Source of the DNA: CAZWSX01 sp964636985
GTDB taxonomy: Bacteria > Planctomycetota > Planctomycetia > Pirellulales > Pirellulaceae
Length of the DNA stretch: 64,000 nucleotides
NCBI GenBank assembly: GCA_964636985.1
Contig: CAZWSX010000001.1
Span: 186,001 to 250,000 of the forward strand
Direction of reading: 5' to 3'
Shown: positions 35,885-44,617 of the stretch, one piece after another
How the letters are laid out: every line of letters begins with the position of its first letter
Numbering within the stretch: position 1 is the stretch's first letter
The notes under the pieces: model-generated
Databases searched by the model: none
Seen by the model: the letters and a program-made list of their open reading frames with translations, nothing else
What the model was told of the DNA's origin: nothing
Made by a program: the position numbers and the translations under genes

Positions 35885-38704
35885 ATGGCGACGGCACATC
35901 GAGCGGACGAAGCGGGCGCGGGTCACGACTCTTCGCATCATGCCTCTTGGGTTTCACGTCTTTTGGGCGTCATGACGACCTGGATCGTGAAGCATCCCCA
36001 CACGGTGTTGTGGTTAGCGCTAGGATCGGCGCTGCTGTCGATTGTCATCGTCGCCAGTCTCTTGCAGTTCAAAACCAGCCGGCTCGATCTTCTCAATCCA
36101 AACAGCGAATTCAATAAGCGGTGGCTTGCTTACCTCGACGAGTTCGGCGAGAGAGATGATGCGATCATCGTCGCGCAGGGAAACGACCCGGCCAAAGTTC
36201 GGGATGCGATCGACAGTGTCACGGCGGGCCTTCAACGGCCAAGCATGCCGGTCGAAAGCGTCTTGAGCGTCCGCGATCTCTCGGCTCTCCACGCCAAGGG
36301 ATTGCATTACCTGTCGGCGACGGAGTTGCACCAGCTCGACGAAGGCTTACAGAAGCTCACCGAGTACTCCGAGAAGTTAGGCGGATTAAACGAACTACTC
36401 ACTGGTCTCTCCAAGCTGAATGGCAAAACCCAAGAGATCATGGGGCAGCCTAATATGCCGGCCGCGGCGAAAACCGCGCTCGCCAGGCAGTATCAACGAA
36501 TTATCACGGCGATTTCGGAAGAAAGCGATTCGTCGTCGAATGTATCGCCTGCCGAAATTGAACAAGGGATCGGGCAACTGCACGCCGGAATGAAGCAGTT
36601 CGAGCCAGCGTACTTCACCGCGGGCGATGGAAAAATCGCGTACGTGCTATTCCGGCTGAAGCCTTCCAAAAGCGAATTCGCCCGCGGCTCCGACGCCATC
36701 GGGCGCGTTCGCCGGATGCTGACCGACTTGGGCCAGAAGCATCCCGACGTGAAACTCGGCCTGACGGGCATGCCGGTGCTCGAGTTCGACGAAATGAAAT
36801 CGAGCCAAAGCGATATGTCGATATCGACTTGGGTTTCGCTCGTGGGGGTCGGCCTGATGTTTTGGGCCAGCTACGGCGGACTTCGCCACACGGGTGTGGT
36901 CCTCGCTGTGCTGATGTTGGGTATGGCTTGGGCATTTGGATACTTGACGCTCGCCGTGGGGCACTTGAACATCCTGAGCGTGTCGTTCACGGCCATCGTC
37001 GTGGGGGGCGGGATCGACTTCAGCATTCACTACGTCGCTCACTACCTTGATGAGCAAAGCAAGGGCGCGACGATCGAATCGTCGTTGATTCGGACGGCGC
37101 GGGAAGTTGGCCCCGGTGTCATCACGGGCGGCGTGGTAACCGCGATTGCCTTCATGACGACCAGCATGACCGAATTTATCGGCGTCGCGGAACTCGGCAT
37201 GATTGCCGGTGGCGGCCTCTTGTTGTGCCTGGTGTCGACGGTCCTCGTATTGCCGGCGATGTTGGTGCTGTCCGATCGCGGGCGAAAGGCGAGCTCGCAA
37301 CCCAAACTAATCCCTGTCGCTCCGTGGGCGGCGCCTTCAATGCATACGCCTTACCTGGTATTGGCGCTCACAATCGTCATCACGGGAGCGCTGGCTGTCG
37401 GGCTTTCCAGGCTTCGCTACGACGATAACTTGCTGAACCTGCAAGCCAAGAGCATGGAAAGCGTCAAGCTCGAGCGAGAAATTCTGTCGACGAACGACCG
37501 CAGCCTGTGGTTTGCCGTAAGCATGGCCGAATCGCCGGCGGAAGCTCGCGCCCTCAAGGCGCGCTTTGAATCGCTGGACATGGTCGATCACGTCGAGGAA
37601 CCAGGCTCGCTGTTGCCGGAGTCGAGTGCCGATAAGCGAAAGCGGATTTCGCGAATCGCCTCGCGATTAAATCGCCTGGTCAAGGTCGACTTCGATGCCG
37701 CGGCTGGTTCGGCTCCCGACCTGGTTCGCCAGGCGCAGTTGGCGGCGCGGCTGGCGACGGTTCTGGAGGGAGAAAACAGCACGAGTTCGAAGCAATGGAA
37801 GGCGTTTGCTTCCGCACTGGCAAATCTTTCGCCCGGCAGTTCGATGAACGCGATGCTGCGCGACTTGCAAACGATCTCGCGGCCTGAGCCGCCGGAAGTC
37901 AAAGACATTCCGAGTCCGATTGCTGATCGTTGCATTGGCCGCACCGGCAAATTCTTGATTCGCATTTATCCGAAAGGCAATATTTGGGACCGCGACCAAT
38001 TGACCAAGTTTGTCCAGGCCGTCGAGAAGGTCGACAAGCACGTCACCGGGCATCCCATCCAAACTTACTATGCCTCCGCGCAAATGCGACGCGCCTACGA
38101 ACACGCATCGGTCTATTCGCTGATTGCCGTCACGTTCCTGCTGCTGGTCGATTTCGGCAGCATCACCAATACCATCCTGGCAATGCTTCCGCTGGCGTTT
38201 GGCGTGATCCAAATGTTCGGAACCATGGGCTGGCTGGGAATTCCGCTAAACCCCGCTAACATGATCGCCTTGCCGCTTATCTTGGGCATCGGCGTCGACG
38301 AAGGCGTCCACCTGCTGCACGACTACCGTTCGCAGAAGGGACGATATCGCTTAGGAAACTCGGTCGCGATGGCCGTCATGCTGACCGCGGCGACGTCGGG
38401 GGTTGGCTTCGCTGCGATGATCCTCTCACCGCACCAAGGATTGCGAAGCTTAGGGCAGGCACTCACGCTTGGCGTCTTTACCTGCTTGGCAAGTTCGCTG
38501 TGGCCACTGCCGGCGCTCTTGCGAATCATGTCGAGCGGTCGACCCGAAACAAGCGATGAGCCTCACGCGGTTGAAACCACGGACGATGAGGAATCGCTCG
38601 CCGACGGGGTGATGGACGAAGAGGAAGATGTTCGCTACGTGCCAGCACCTCACCACCGACGCCGAACCACGCCAATGCTCCAGGGGCTGATGGCCGAGGA
38701 GTAG
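35885..38704 (+). CDS. MMPL/RND-superfamily membrane transporter
   Basis: A 939-residue transporter with two halves, each a transmembrane helix followed by a large periplasmic loop and then a five-helix block. The first helix is near residue 40 (VLWLALGSALLSIVIVASLL). The core helices carry IVVGGGIDFSIHYVAHYLDEQ in the first half and LILGIGVDEGVHLLHDYR in the second; the buried Asp residues are typical of proton-driven RND/MMPL pumps. The layout resembles HpnN-type hopanoid or lipid exporters. ATG 35885 follows GGAGG closely; ATG 35861 is an alternative. The C-terminal 60 residues are acidic and cytoplasmic. It lies upstream of a KAS III gene, consistent with a lipid role. Confidence 0.9.
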   Translation: MATAHRADEAGAGHDSSHHASWVSRLLGVMTTWIVKHPHTVLWLALGSALLSIVIVASLLQFKTSRLDLLNPNSEFNKRWLAYLDEFGERDDAIIVAQGNDPAKVRDAIDSVTAGLQRPSMPVESVLSVRDLSALHAKGLHYLSATELHQLDEGLQKLTEYSEKLGGLNELLTGLSKLNGKTQEIMGQPNMPAAAKTALARQYQRIITAISEESDSSSNVSPAEIEQGIGQLHAGMKQFEPAYFTAGDGKIAYVLFRLKPSKSEFARGSDAIGRVRRMLTDLGQKHPDVKLGLTGMPVLEFDEMKSSQSDMSISTWVSLVGVGLMFWASYGGLRHTGVVLAVLMLGMAWAFGYLTLAVGHLNILSVSFTAIVVGGGIDFSIHYVAHYLDEQSKGATIESSLIRTAREVGPGVITGGVVTAIAFMTTSMTEFIGVAELGMIAGGGLLLCLVSTVLVLPAMLVLSDRGRKASSQPKLIPVAPWAAPSMHTPYLVLALTIVITGALAVGLSRLRYDDNLLNLQAKSMESVKLEREILSTNDRSLWFAVSMAESPAEARALKARFESLDMVDHVEEPGSLLPESSADKRKRISRIASRLNRLVKVDFDAAAGSAPDLVRQAQLAARLATVLEGENSTSSKQWKAFASALANLSPGSSMNAMLRDLQTISRPEPPEVKDIPSPIADRCIGRTGKFLIRIYPKGNIWDRDQLTKFVQAVEKVDKHVTGHPIQTYYASAQMRRAYEHASVYSLIAVTFLLLVDFGSITNTILAMLPLAFGVIQMFGTMGWLGIPLNPANMIALPLILGIGVDEGVHLLHDYRSQKGRYRLGNSVAMAVMLTAATSGVGFAAMILSPHQGLRSLGQALTLGVFTCLASSLWPLPALLRIMSSGRPETSDEPHAVETTDDEESLADGVMDEEEDVRYVPAPHHRRRTTPMLQGLMAEE

Positions 38705-38722
38705 GCGATACTCGCGAGCATC

Positions 38723-38750
38723 AAATCGACCTCGGCAAATCGACCTCGGC
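38723..38750. repeat. tandem duplication of 14 bases
   Basis: AAATCGACCTCGGC occurs twice in immediate succession between the MMPL transporter and KAS III genes. It is likely a replication-slippage product. Confidence 0.6.
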
Positions 38751-38873
38751 CCATTTCAGGCCATTTGCCGCGACGGTCCATGTTTTCGCGGGCGATTCTG
38801 ATAAACTGACATGCCTGCCGCCTGGAAAGTAGTTCGATTGGGGGGCGGCGATGCGGTTTGAGGAATTCGACGA

Positions 38874-39875
38874 GTGAAGTACGCCAAAATCGGGCCCATT
38901 GCCGTCCATTTGCCCGAAAAAGTGGAGACCAACGACGACCTCCAGCGGGAGCATCCCGGCTGGGATATGCAGTTGATCTTCGAAAAAACGGGCATTGGCG
39001 CGCGGCACATTGCCGCCCCTGACGAATGCGCCTCCGATCTTGCCGTCGCTGCCTGCCAGAAGCTGTTTCGCAATTTCGACGTTGATCCCCAGTCCGTCGA
39101 TTTCCTGCTCCTCTGCACGCAAACGCCCGACTATCCCTTGCCCACCACTGCTTGCCTGATGCAGCCGCGGCTAGGGTTAAGGACGAGCTGCGGGGCGCTG
39201 GATTTCAACTTGGGGTGTTCCGGATTCGTCTATGGCCTGTCGCTCGCGGATGGGCTGATTCGCTCCGGTGTCGCCAAGCGAATTTTGCTGGTTACGGCCG
39301 AAACATACACCAAATACATCGACCCGGAAGATCGCAGCCTGCGTACGATCTTCGGCGACGGGGCCGCGGCGACGCTGATCGACGCTTGCGACGAACCCAC
39401 CCTCTCGGGGTTTCAATTCGGTACCGATGGTTGCGGTGCCGATACGCTTTTTGTGACCAAGGGTGGGGCACGCCAAAAAGACGTCCTCAAGCCACGGCAC
39501 CGGCAACGCTGGAACAGCGCCCTGTATATGGACGGGCCAAGCCTGATCAATTTCACCGTGTCGGCCGTCCCAGTTCTGCTCGATGGCGTTCTGACCGCTG
39601 GCAACGTCTCGCGATCGCAGGTTGATCTCTATTTGTTCCACCAGGCGACGCGCAAGATGCTCGAGGAGTTGCAAAGCCGCCTTGAATTGCCCGAAGAGCG
39701 GTTCCCTATTTCGCTCGAAAACGTGGGAAATACCGTTTCCTCGACGCTGCCGATTTTGATCGACGAAATGCGAGCTAAAAAAGTCCTTTCGCCTGGCAAA
39801 TTGAGCATGCTGGTCGGTTTTGGCGTCGGCTGGTCGTGGGCCGGCTGCGTGTGGCGCGAGACCTGGTCTAAGTAG
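38874..39875 (+). CDS. 3-oxoacyl-ACP synthase III family protein
   Basis: A 333-residue thiolase-fold condensing enzyme of the FabH/KAS III class. The catalytic triad is complete: Cys115 (LGCSGF), His256 (FHQATR) and Asn286 (NVGNT). The start is GTG 38874 with GAGGA upstream. The usual FabH glycine-rich C-terminal GFGVGWSWAG is present. It could initiate fatty acid synthesis or make a specialised acyl product; no fab cluster is adjacent, so a specialised role next to the lipid-type exporter is possible. The fabH symbol is therefore withheld. Confidence 0.92.
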   Translation: MKYAKIGPIAVHLPEKVETNDDLQREHPGWDMQLIFEKTGIGARHIAAPDECASDLAVAACQKLFRNFDVDPQSVDFLLLCTQTPDYPLPTTACLMQPRLGLRTSCGALDFNLGCSGFVYGLSLADGLIRSGVAKRILLVTAETYTKYIDPEDRSLRTIFGDGAAATLIDACDEPTLSGFQFGTDGCGADTLFVTKGGARQKDVLKPRHRQRWNSALYMDGPSLINFTVSAVPVLLDGVLTAGNVSRSQVDLYLFHQATRKMLEELQSRLELPEERFPISLENVGNTVSSTLPILIDEMRAKKVLSPGKLSMLVGFGVGWSWAGCVWRETWSK

Positions 39876-40008
39876 AAAACGAACGGAATCGCACGATCAA
39901 TTTTTCGTGCGGTCGATTCTCTTTTGGCTGTCCATCAGGGAGAATAACTCCCGACATGGCGGCTCGTGTTCTCAGCCGGCATCGCGTTCCCAGCGGCACA
40001 GGTGGCCG

Positions 40009-40554
40009 ATGAAAAGTCTTCAAGGACACTTTCTCGTCGCTTCGCCCTATTTAGGTGACGGCAATTTCTTTCGCACCGTCATCTTGATGATTCGCCACGA
40101 TAGCGATAGCGCGCTCGGCGTCGTGATCAATCGCCCGTCGAATAAGACGATTTCTGAGGTTTGGAAAGCGATCAACGAACCTGACAGTGCGCGGCAAGAC
40201 CTGATCTACATCGGCGGACCCGTTCCGGGCCCGCTCATGGCCGTGCACGGCGTGCAAACGCTGCAAGACACCGAAGTGGTCGACGGAGTCTACTTCACGG
40301 CCGAAAAAGAAAAGGTGTTGGCGCTGGTGCACGACGAAGGGACGGCAATCCGTTTATTCTCGGGCTATTCAGGTTGGGGCAGTGGGCAACTCGAGCGAGA
40401 ACTGGCTGAGGGGAGTTGGCTGGTCTGCGAAGCCGATCGGGAAGCCGTTTTCGCGGATGCGGATTCTCTCTGGAAGGCTGTGGCTTCGCGGATTGGGCTC
40501 AGCATCATGGGCGTGAATTCCGACGATGCCCCAGCGGACCCCGAGCTGAATTGA
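40009..40554 (+). CDS. YqgE/AlgH family protein
   Basis: A 181-residue protein of the YqgE/AlgH family: LQGHFLVASPYLGDGNFFRTVILM, ALGVVINRPSN, IGGPVPGPLMAVHG, RLFSGYSGWGSGQLERELAEGSW. Members are conserved, soluble and of poorly defined function; AlgH has been linked to alginate regulation. ATG 40009 gives the standard family start; the frame is open upstream to 39820. It is the first of three closely spaced genes (6 and 14 bases apart). Confidence 0.93.
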   Translation: MKSLQGHFLVASPYLGDGNFFRTVILMIRHDSDSALGVVINRPSNKTISEVWKAINEPDSARQDLIYIGGPVPGPLMAVHGVQTLQDTEVVDGVYFTAEKEKVLALVHDEGTAIRLFSGYSGWGSGQLERELAEGSWLVCEADREAVFADADSLWKAVASRIGLSIMGVNSDDAPADPELN

Positions 40555-40560
40555 CGCATC

Positions 40561-41523
40561 ATGACGACGGCCGAGGAACGCTCGTCGCAAGGTGCAAGTC
40601 CCCAGCGGCGATATCGCGTGCTGGGGCTCGGCTGTGTCGCGATTGATCAAGCGTTCCTGCTGGAACGTTTTCCAGCACCAGATGAAAAAGTGCGCTTCGA
40701 TTCACGACACCAGCGGGTTGGCGGGACTACTGCCTCGGCACTCATGGCCGCAGCGCGAGTTATCAACGGCGTGGGCTACGCTGGTATATGGGGCGATGGC
40801 GACGAGTTTGCCTTCGTGGCACGGACGTTCGATCTTCTGAACATCAATCGAACTCATGTCGTCCCGATTTCTCAAGCGAGGCCGATCCAGAGCATTACGC
40901 TCGCTTCGCAACACTCAGGCGAGCGAACCGATCGCCGCGTTCTGTACGGCCTCGATGGCGTCACGCCGCTCGTTGACGAAGGACCAAGCGAAGCAGCGAT
41001 CGCGAACACGGACGTGCTGTTGGTCGATCACTTTGGCATGCAAGGAATGATTCAAGCCTGCCACATGGCGAAACGACACGGTTGCCAGGTTGTCGCCGAC
41101 TTTGAAAGCGATGCCCGACCCGAGTTCGCCGAGCTTCTCGAACTACCGAACCACTTGATTCTAAGCGAGCCCTTTGCGGCAAAGATCACCAGCAAACAAT
41201 CGCCGCTGGAGTCCGCGAATCAACTAGCTCAGAATGGTCAGCGGACCGTAGTGATCACACTCGGTGGGGCTGGATGCGTTTATCAGGAAGCGGGCGAGCG
41301 AGTGCCACAAGCGTTCCAATTGGGACCGTCGATTGAAGGCGACACGACCGGCTGTGGCGACGTCTTTCACGGTGTGTATGCTGCGACATTGTCCCTGCGA
41401 ATGCCTCTTAAGCAGCGGCTGCGCTATGCCAGCATGGCTGCCCGGCTGTGGATCGAACGAGAATCGTTTCACGCCCCGCCGCCAGATCGGGCCAACATCG
41501 AGGCGGCGCTCGCCGCACTGTAG
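40561..41523 (+). CDS. PfkB-family carbohydrate kinase
   Basis: A 320-residue ribokinase-like sugar kinase. VLGLGCVAIDQAFLLERFPAPDEK is the N-terminal substrate-binding region with the GG motif following in QRVGGTTASALMAAA. The C-terminal signature DTTGCGDVFHGVYAA contains the anion hole and catalytic Asp (normally GAGD, here GCGD). The substrate could be ribose, fructose or a nucleoside; none is indicated by neighbours. It starts 6 bases after the YqgE stop, so the two are almost certainly co-transcribed. Confidence 0.9.
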   Translation: MTTAEERSSQGASPQRRYRVLGLGCVAIDQAFLLERFPAPDEKVRFDSRHQRVGGTTASALMAAARVINGVGYAGIWGDGDEFAFVARTFDLLNINRTHVVPISQARPIQSITLASQHSGERTDRRVLYGLDGVTPLVDEGPSEAAIANTDVLLVDHFGMQGMIQACHMAKRHGCQVVADFESDARPEFAELLELPNHLILSEPFAAKITSKQSPLESANQLAQNGQRTVVITLGGAGCVYQEAGERVPQAFQLGPSIEGDTTGCGDVFHGVYAATLSLRMPLKQRLRYASMAARLWIERESFHAPPPDRANIEAALAAL

Positions 41524-41537
41524 AGATAGAAAGCACC

Positions 41538-42305
41538 ATGCGAATTGCCATCACACGTGGCGTCAGTCCCGCGATTGCTCGATGCGAGTTGACGCATATC
41601 GAGCGATGCGAGATCGATCTAAACACGATTCGCGCGCAACACGACAACTACGTTGAATCGCTACGCCGCGTCGGGTGCCACGTCGTGCTGTTGCCCGTTG
41701 AGCCCGACTTGCCCGACTCGATGTTCGTCGAAGACACCGCCGTTGTGGTGGACGAGGTGGCTGTGTTAACACGTCCCGGCGCGGTTTCGCGAGCTGGAGA
41801 GACGCCTGCCGTCGCTGCGGCCTTGAAACAATATCGGCAACTAGTGACCGTTGAACCACCCGGAACCATCGATGGCGGCGACGTTTTGCGAATGGACCGG
41901 ACGCTCTACATTGGGATGTCGACTCGCACGAATCGCGATGGCGCGGCGCAACTGCGCAAGATCGTTTCGCCATTTGGCTATCGGGTGATCGAAGTGGATG
42001 TTACAGGATGCTTGCACCTCAAATCTGCCGTCACTCAGTGCGCGGAAGAAGCGGTTCTGATGAACACGCAGCGCGTTGATCCGAAACACTTTGCAGGCAT
42101 GCGGATAATTGAAGTCGATCCGTCCGAGCCTGAGGCCGCGAATTGTCTATTAGAGTGCGGCACGCTCTTCTTTCCGGCAGCATTTTCACGAACCCGAGCG
42201 CGATTGGAAGCAGCAGGGTTGCAGTGCCACACGCTCGACGTTTCTGAAATCGCCAAGGCGGAAGGTGCTCTTACCTGTTGCAGCATCACGTTCAACGCGA
42301 CCTAG
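41538..42305 (+). CDS. dimethylargininase-like amidinohydrolase
   Basis: A 255-residue member of the guanidino-modifying (amidinotransferase/DDAH) superfamily. The substrate loop DSMFVEDTAVV (residues 60-70), TIDGGDVLRM, catalytic His160 (CLHLKSAV) and the C-terminal nucleophile Cys247 or Cys248 (LTCCSI) are all present, as in dimethylarginine dimethylaminohydrolases. It would convert methylated arginine to citrulline plus an amine. ATG 41538 lies 14 bases after the PfkB stop. It converges exactly on the GNAT gene, with the two stop codons abutting at 42305/42306. Confidence 0.88.
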   Translation: MRIAITRGVSPAIARCELTHIERCEIDLNTIRAQHDNYVESLRRVGCHVVLLPVEPDLPDSMFVEDTAVVVDEVAVLTRPGAVSRAGETPAVAAALKQYRQLVTVEPPGTIDGGDVLRMDRTLYIGMSTRTNRDGAAQLRKIVSPFGYRVIEVDVTGCLHLKSAVTQCAEEAVLMNTQRVDPKHFAGMRIIEVDPSEPEAANCLLECGTLFFPAAFSRTRARLEAAGLQCHTLDVSEIAKAEGALTCCSITFNAT

Positions 42306-42740
42306 CTACGGCTCGCCAATGCGGAAGTTGACCATCAGCGGGTCTTCTGGTTCCTCTGTGCCTCCTGCGGCCGCATACATCCGACGCGCCGAGACATTGG
42401 ACCGCGACGTCAGCACCCATGCCTGAGTGCAGTTAAGCTCTCTCGCGCGCTCGAACAACGTTGCCAGCAATCGCCGCCCGATACCTTGATTTTGATGCGA
42501 AGGGGCGACGCCAACTTCGTTAATCCATAACTCGGGCGGCTTGTCCGGGTGGATGTAATGGACTGCCGATGCGAAACCCACAACGGTTGCGTCATCAACC
42601 GCAACCGCCATGTGGTGCCGAGGATCGGCGAGAAACTCAGCCAGCCACTGCGGATGGATTGGATTGTCAAACACGCCCTTGGCGACATGGTCGAGCGTTG
42701 CCCCATCAGTCTCACCGAGAATACGTACTGGTACGGCCAT
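42306..42740 (-). CDS. GNAT-family N-acetyltransferase
   Basis: A 144-residue acetyltransferase of the GCN5 fold. INEVGVAPSHQNQGIGRRLLATLF contains the acetyl-CoA pyrophosphate loop (Q-x-x-G-I-G-R). The C-terminal WVLTSRSNVSARRMYAAAGG is the usual last strand and helix. The substrate is unknown; the layout resembles aminoglycoside or small-molecule acetylators. It stands alone, upstream gene being a DUF4440-like protein 33 bases before its start on the same strand. Confidence 0.88.
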   Translation of the reverse strand: MAVPVRILGETDGATLDHVAKGVFDNPIHPQWLAEFLADPRHHMAVAVDDATVVGFASAVHYIHPDKPPELWINEVGVAPSHQNQGIGRRLLATLFERARELNCTQAWVLTSRSNVSARRMYAAAGGTEEPEDPLMVNFRIGEP

Positions 42741-42773
42741 GAACTTCGTTACCTCACGGAGATTTACCCTACA

Positions 42774-43217
42774 TCAGGCCGATGTGTGATCGTGAACGAT
42801 CAGCCACTTGCCGTCGATTTTCTTCATGACCAATGTAAAAAGGCCGCCCAGTGTTTCCTGCTTCATTTCTACTTGGAAGCGTCCTTTCACGACCGCGTAT
42901 TCGGCATTTAGCACCTGAACTTCGAGTTCCGCGAAGGCTAGTTTGCCCATCTCTTTTCCTTCGCCTTGGTAACGCTTCTTGTAGCGCTCCAGGGCTTTGT
43001 CCCAACCTTGATGCTTGTCCTTGCCTGAGTAGAAGGTGAGGTCCTTAGAGTTCCAGTAACCTTCCATAAAGCCGGTCAGGTCTCCCTTGTTCCAGGCAGT
43101 AACCTGATTGGTCAGCACCGTGCGGATGGCGGCCTCGTCCGCGGATGGCTGCTTGTCTTCGGCGGTCAATGCTTGGGTTGCAATCGCAAGGGCGAGAATG
43201 GTCGCCAGGAATTTCAT
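42774..43217 (-). CDS. secreted SnoaL/NTF2-like (DUF4440) protein
   Basis: A 147-residue protein with a signal peptide (MKFLATILALAIATQALTA, cleavage before EDK). The mature part has the NTF2-like cone pattern: DEAAIRTVLTNQVTAWNKGD helix, GFMEGYWNSKDLTFYSG, and the strands LEVQVLNAEYAVVKGRFQV and FTLVMKKIDGKWLIVHDH. This matches DUF4440/SnoaL-type domains, which bind small hydrophobic ligands or act as isomerases. AAGGAG lies 7 bases before the ATG. The GNAT gene follows closely and may be co-transcribed. Confidence 0.85.
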   Translation of the reverse strand: MKFLATILALAIATQALTAEDKQPSADEAAIRTVLTNQVTAWNKGDLTGFMEGYWNSKDLTFYSGKDKHQGWDKALERYKKRYQGEGKEMGKLAFAELEVQVLNAEYAVVKGRFQVEMKQETLGGLFTLVMKKIDGKWLIVHDHTSA

Positions 43218-43376
43218 GGCAATCTCCTTGAGTCGGTTTGAACTTGCCGCATTTTAACCTGAGGTCCCGGTCTCTTGCCCCGCGCTCAGACATCGACCAA
43301 GATGCACTCGATTGGCTCCCCGATTATGATGCGTCGGCGACGCGTTGTGCCCATTTGTTAAAGAAAGTTTGAGAGC

Positions 43377-44135
43377 ATGAAACTGGCCGAGTTGAAGTGG
43401 ACCGAAGTCGCCGCCCTGAGTCACGATGTCCCCGTCGTTTTGCCGGTTGCCGCGCTGGAGCAGCACGGGCATCACCTGCCGGTCTTCACCGACAGCATGC
43501 TCCTAGGCGAAGTCTGCCGTCGCGTCGAGGAAGTGGTTGCCAAACGCGTGATGTTCGTGCCACTGATGTGGCTGGGGAACTCCGAACATCATCTCGACTT
43601 CGCCGGCACGATGTCGGCGTCGCCTCGCGGTTATCTCGATCTGCTGCGCGACATGGTCGAGAACATGCTATTCCACGGCTTCAAACGGATCGTCATTCTC
43701 AACGGCCATGGGGGAAACATCATTCCCGCCCAACAGGCGATGTTCGAACTGCGGCAAAAGTACCGCTCGCGTGCCGACTTGCTTCTTTTGTCGACGACCT
43801 ACTGGACGCTCGGAAGCGAACCCAACAAGCTGCATGCGGACCTGCTGCAGGATCAAATGGGGCACGCCTGCGAGTGGGAGACATCGATGATCATGCGGAT
43901 CGCTCCGCAGTTAGTCGCGCCATGCGAAAAGATCGAACCGGTGCCGTTCGGCGGTGGTTTTGCGCCAGCACACAGGGCGTGGATCACCAAAGATCGCACC
44001 AAGCCCGGCCACATCGGCAGCCCCCACGCGGCCAACCCCGACAAGGGAGAACGGCTCTTTCAGATATTCACCAAGGACGTCGTCGCGCTGTTGGACCGCA
44101 TGGTCGCGTGGAACGGCAGCGATTGGGAAGGTTAG
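43377..44135 (+). CDS. creatininase family protein
   Basis: A 252-residue metal-dependent amidohydrolase of the creatininase family. Metal ligands appear in PVAALEQHGHHLPVFTDSM (Glu, His, Asp), ILNGHGGNI and HACEWETSMIMR. The C-terminal GHIGSPHAANPDKGERLF is a common family ending. Related enzymes act on creatinine, on FAPy in riboflavin/F420 synthesis (ArfB) or in mycofactocin maturation (MftE); no matching pathway genes are nearby. It is followed by a small membrane protein gene 47 bases downstream. Confidence 0.9.
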   Translation: MKLAELKWTEVAALSHDVPVVLPVAALEQHGHHLPVFTDSMLLGEVCRRVEEVVAKRVMFVPLMWLGNSEHHLDFAGTMSASPRGYLDLLRDMVENMLFHGFKRIVILNGHGGNIIPAQQAMFELRQKYRSRADLLLLSTTYWTLGSEPNKLHADLLQDQMGHACEWETSMIMRIAPQLVAPCEKIEPVPFGGGFAPAHRAWITKDRTKPGHIGSPHAANPDKGERLFQIFTKDVVALLDRMVAWNGSDWEG

Positions 44136-44182
44136 CGCGCGAATGGATCGCAACGAACGGAACTTGAGCCAGAGGACAAGCG

Positions 44183-44479
44183 ATGAAAGGTGAGGATCTG
44201 ATAGTCGGCGGAATGTTGTCGGTGGTCGGCGGGATTCTCGCCGGCGGCGCCCTGGCTCGATACGAATGGATCATTCAGATGCCCAAGGCCAGGCTCCTCG
44301 AGGCGACGCTTGGCCCATCGAACGCCCGCATCACGTTGTTTGTGCTGGGGGCGGGACTGTTGCTGCTGGGCCTGGCGACGTCGGCCGGCTGGATGAAGCG
44401 GCCGAGCAAGAAATCGAGTTACGTCTTACCAGTATCTGGCGAGGGAGCGCTTGGCGGGGGAATGATGGTTCGATCTTAG
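44183..44479 (+). CDS. small membrane protein of unknown function
   Basis: A 98-residue protein with two transmembrane helices: residues about 6-26 (LIVGGMLSVVGGILAGGAL) and 49-67 (ITLFVLGAGLLLLGLATSAG). The C-terminal 30 residues are positively charged then Gly-rich. GAGGAC precedes the ATG. No family was recognised. Confidence 0.6.
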   Translation: MKGEDLIVGGMLSVVGGILAGGALARYEWIIQMPKARLLEATLGPSNARITLFVLGAGLLLLGLATSAGWMKRPSKKSSYVLPVSGEGALGGGMMVRS

Positions 44480-44617
44480 GTGAGTCTCCCTCTGGCGCTA
44501 ACCGACCCTTGACCATCCCGCAGGCCCCATCGACAATCGAGGTTTGGTTTGTTTGTGCCCGGCGTCGTCTAGGGAATGTGCTCTCTGCGGCGGCAGTTGG
44601 TTAGATCGAAAGTTCCC

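Noticed and set aside
44480..44617. trp-type attenuator upstream of trpB
   Set aside because: No Trp-rich short frame and no hairpin with T tract was seen, despite looking for a counterpart of the aroF leader.
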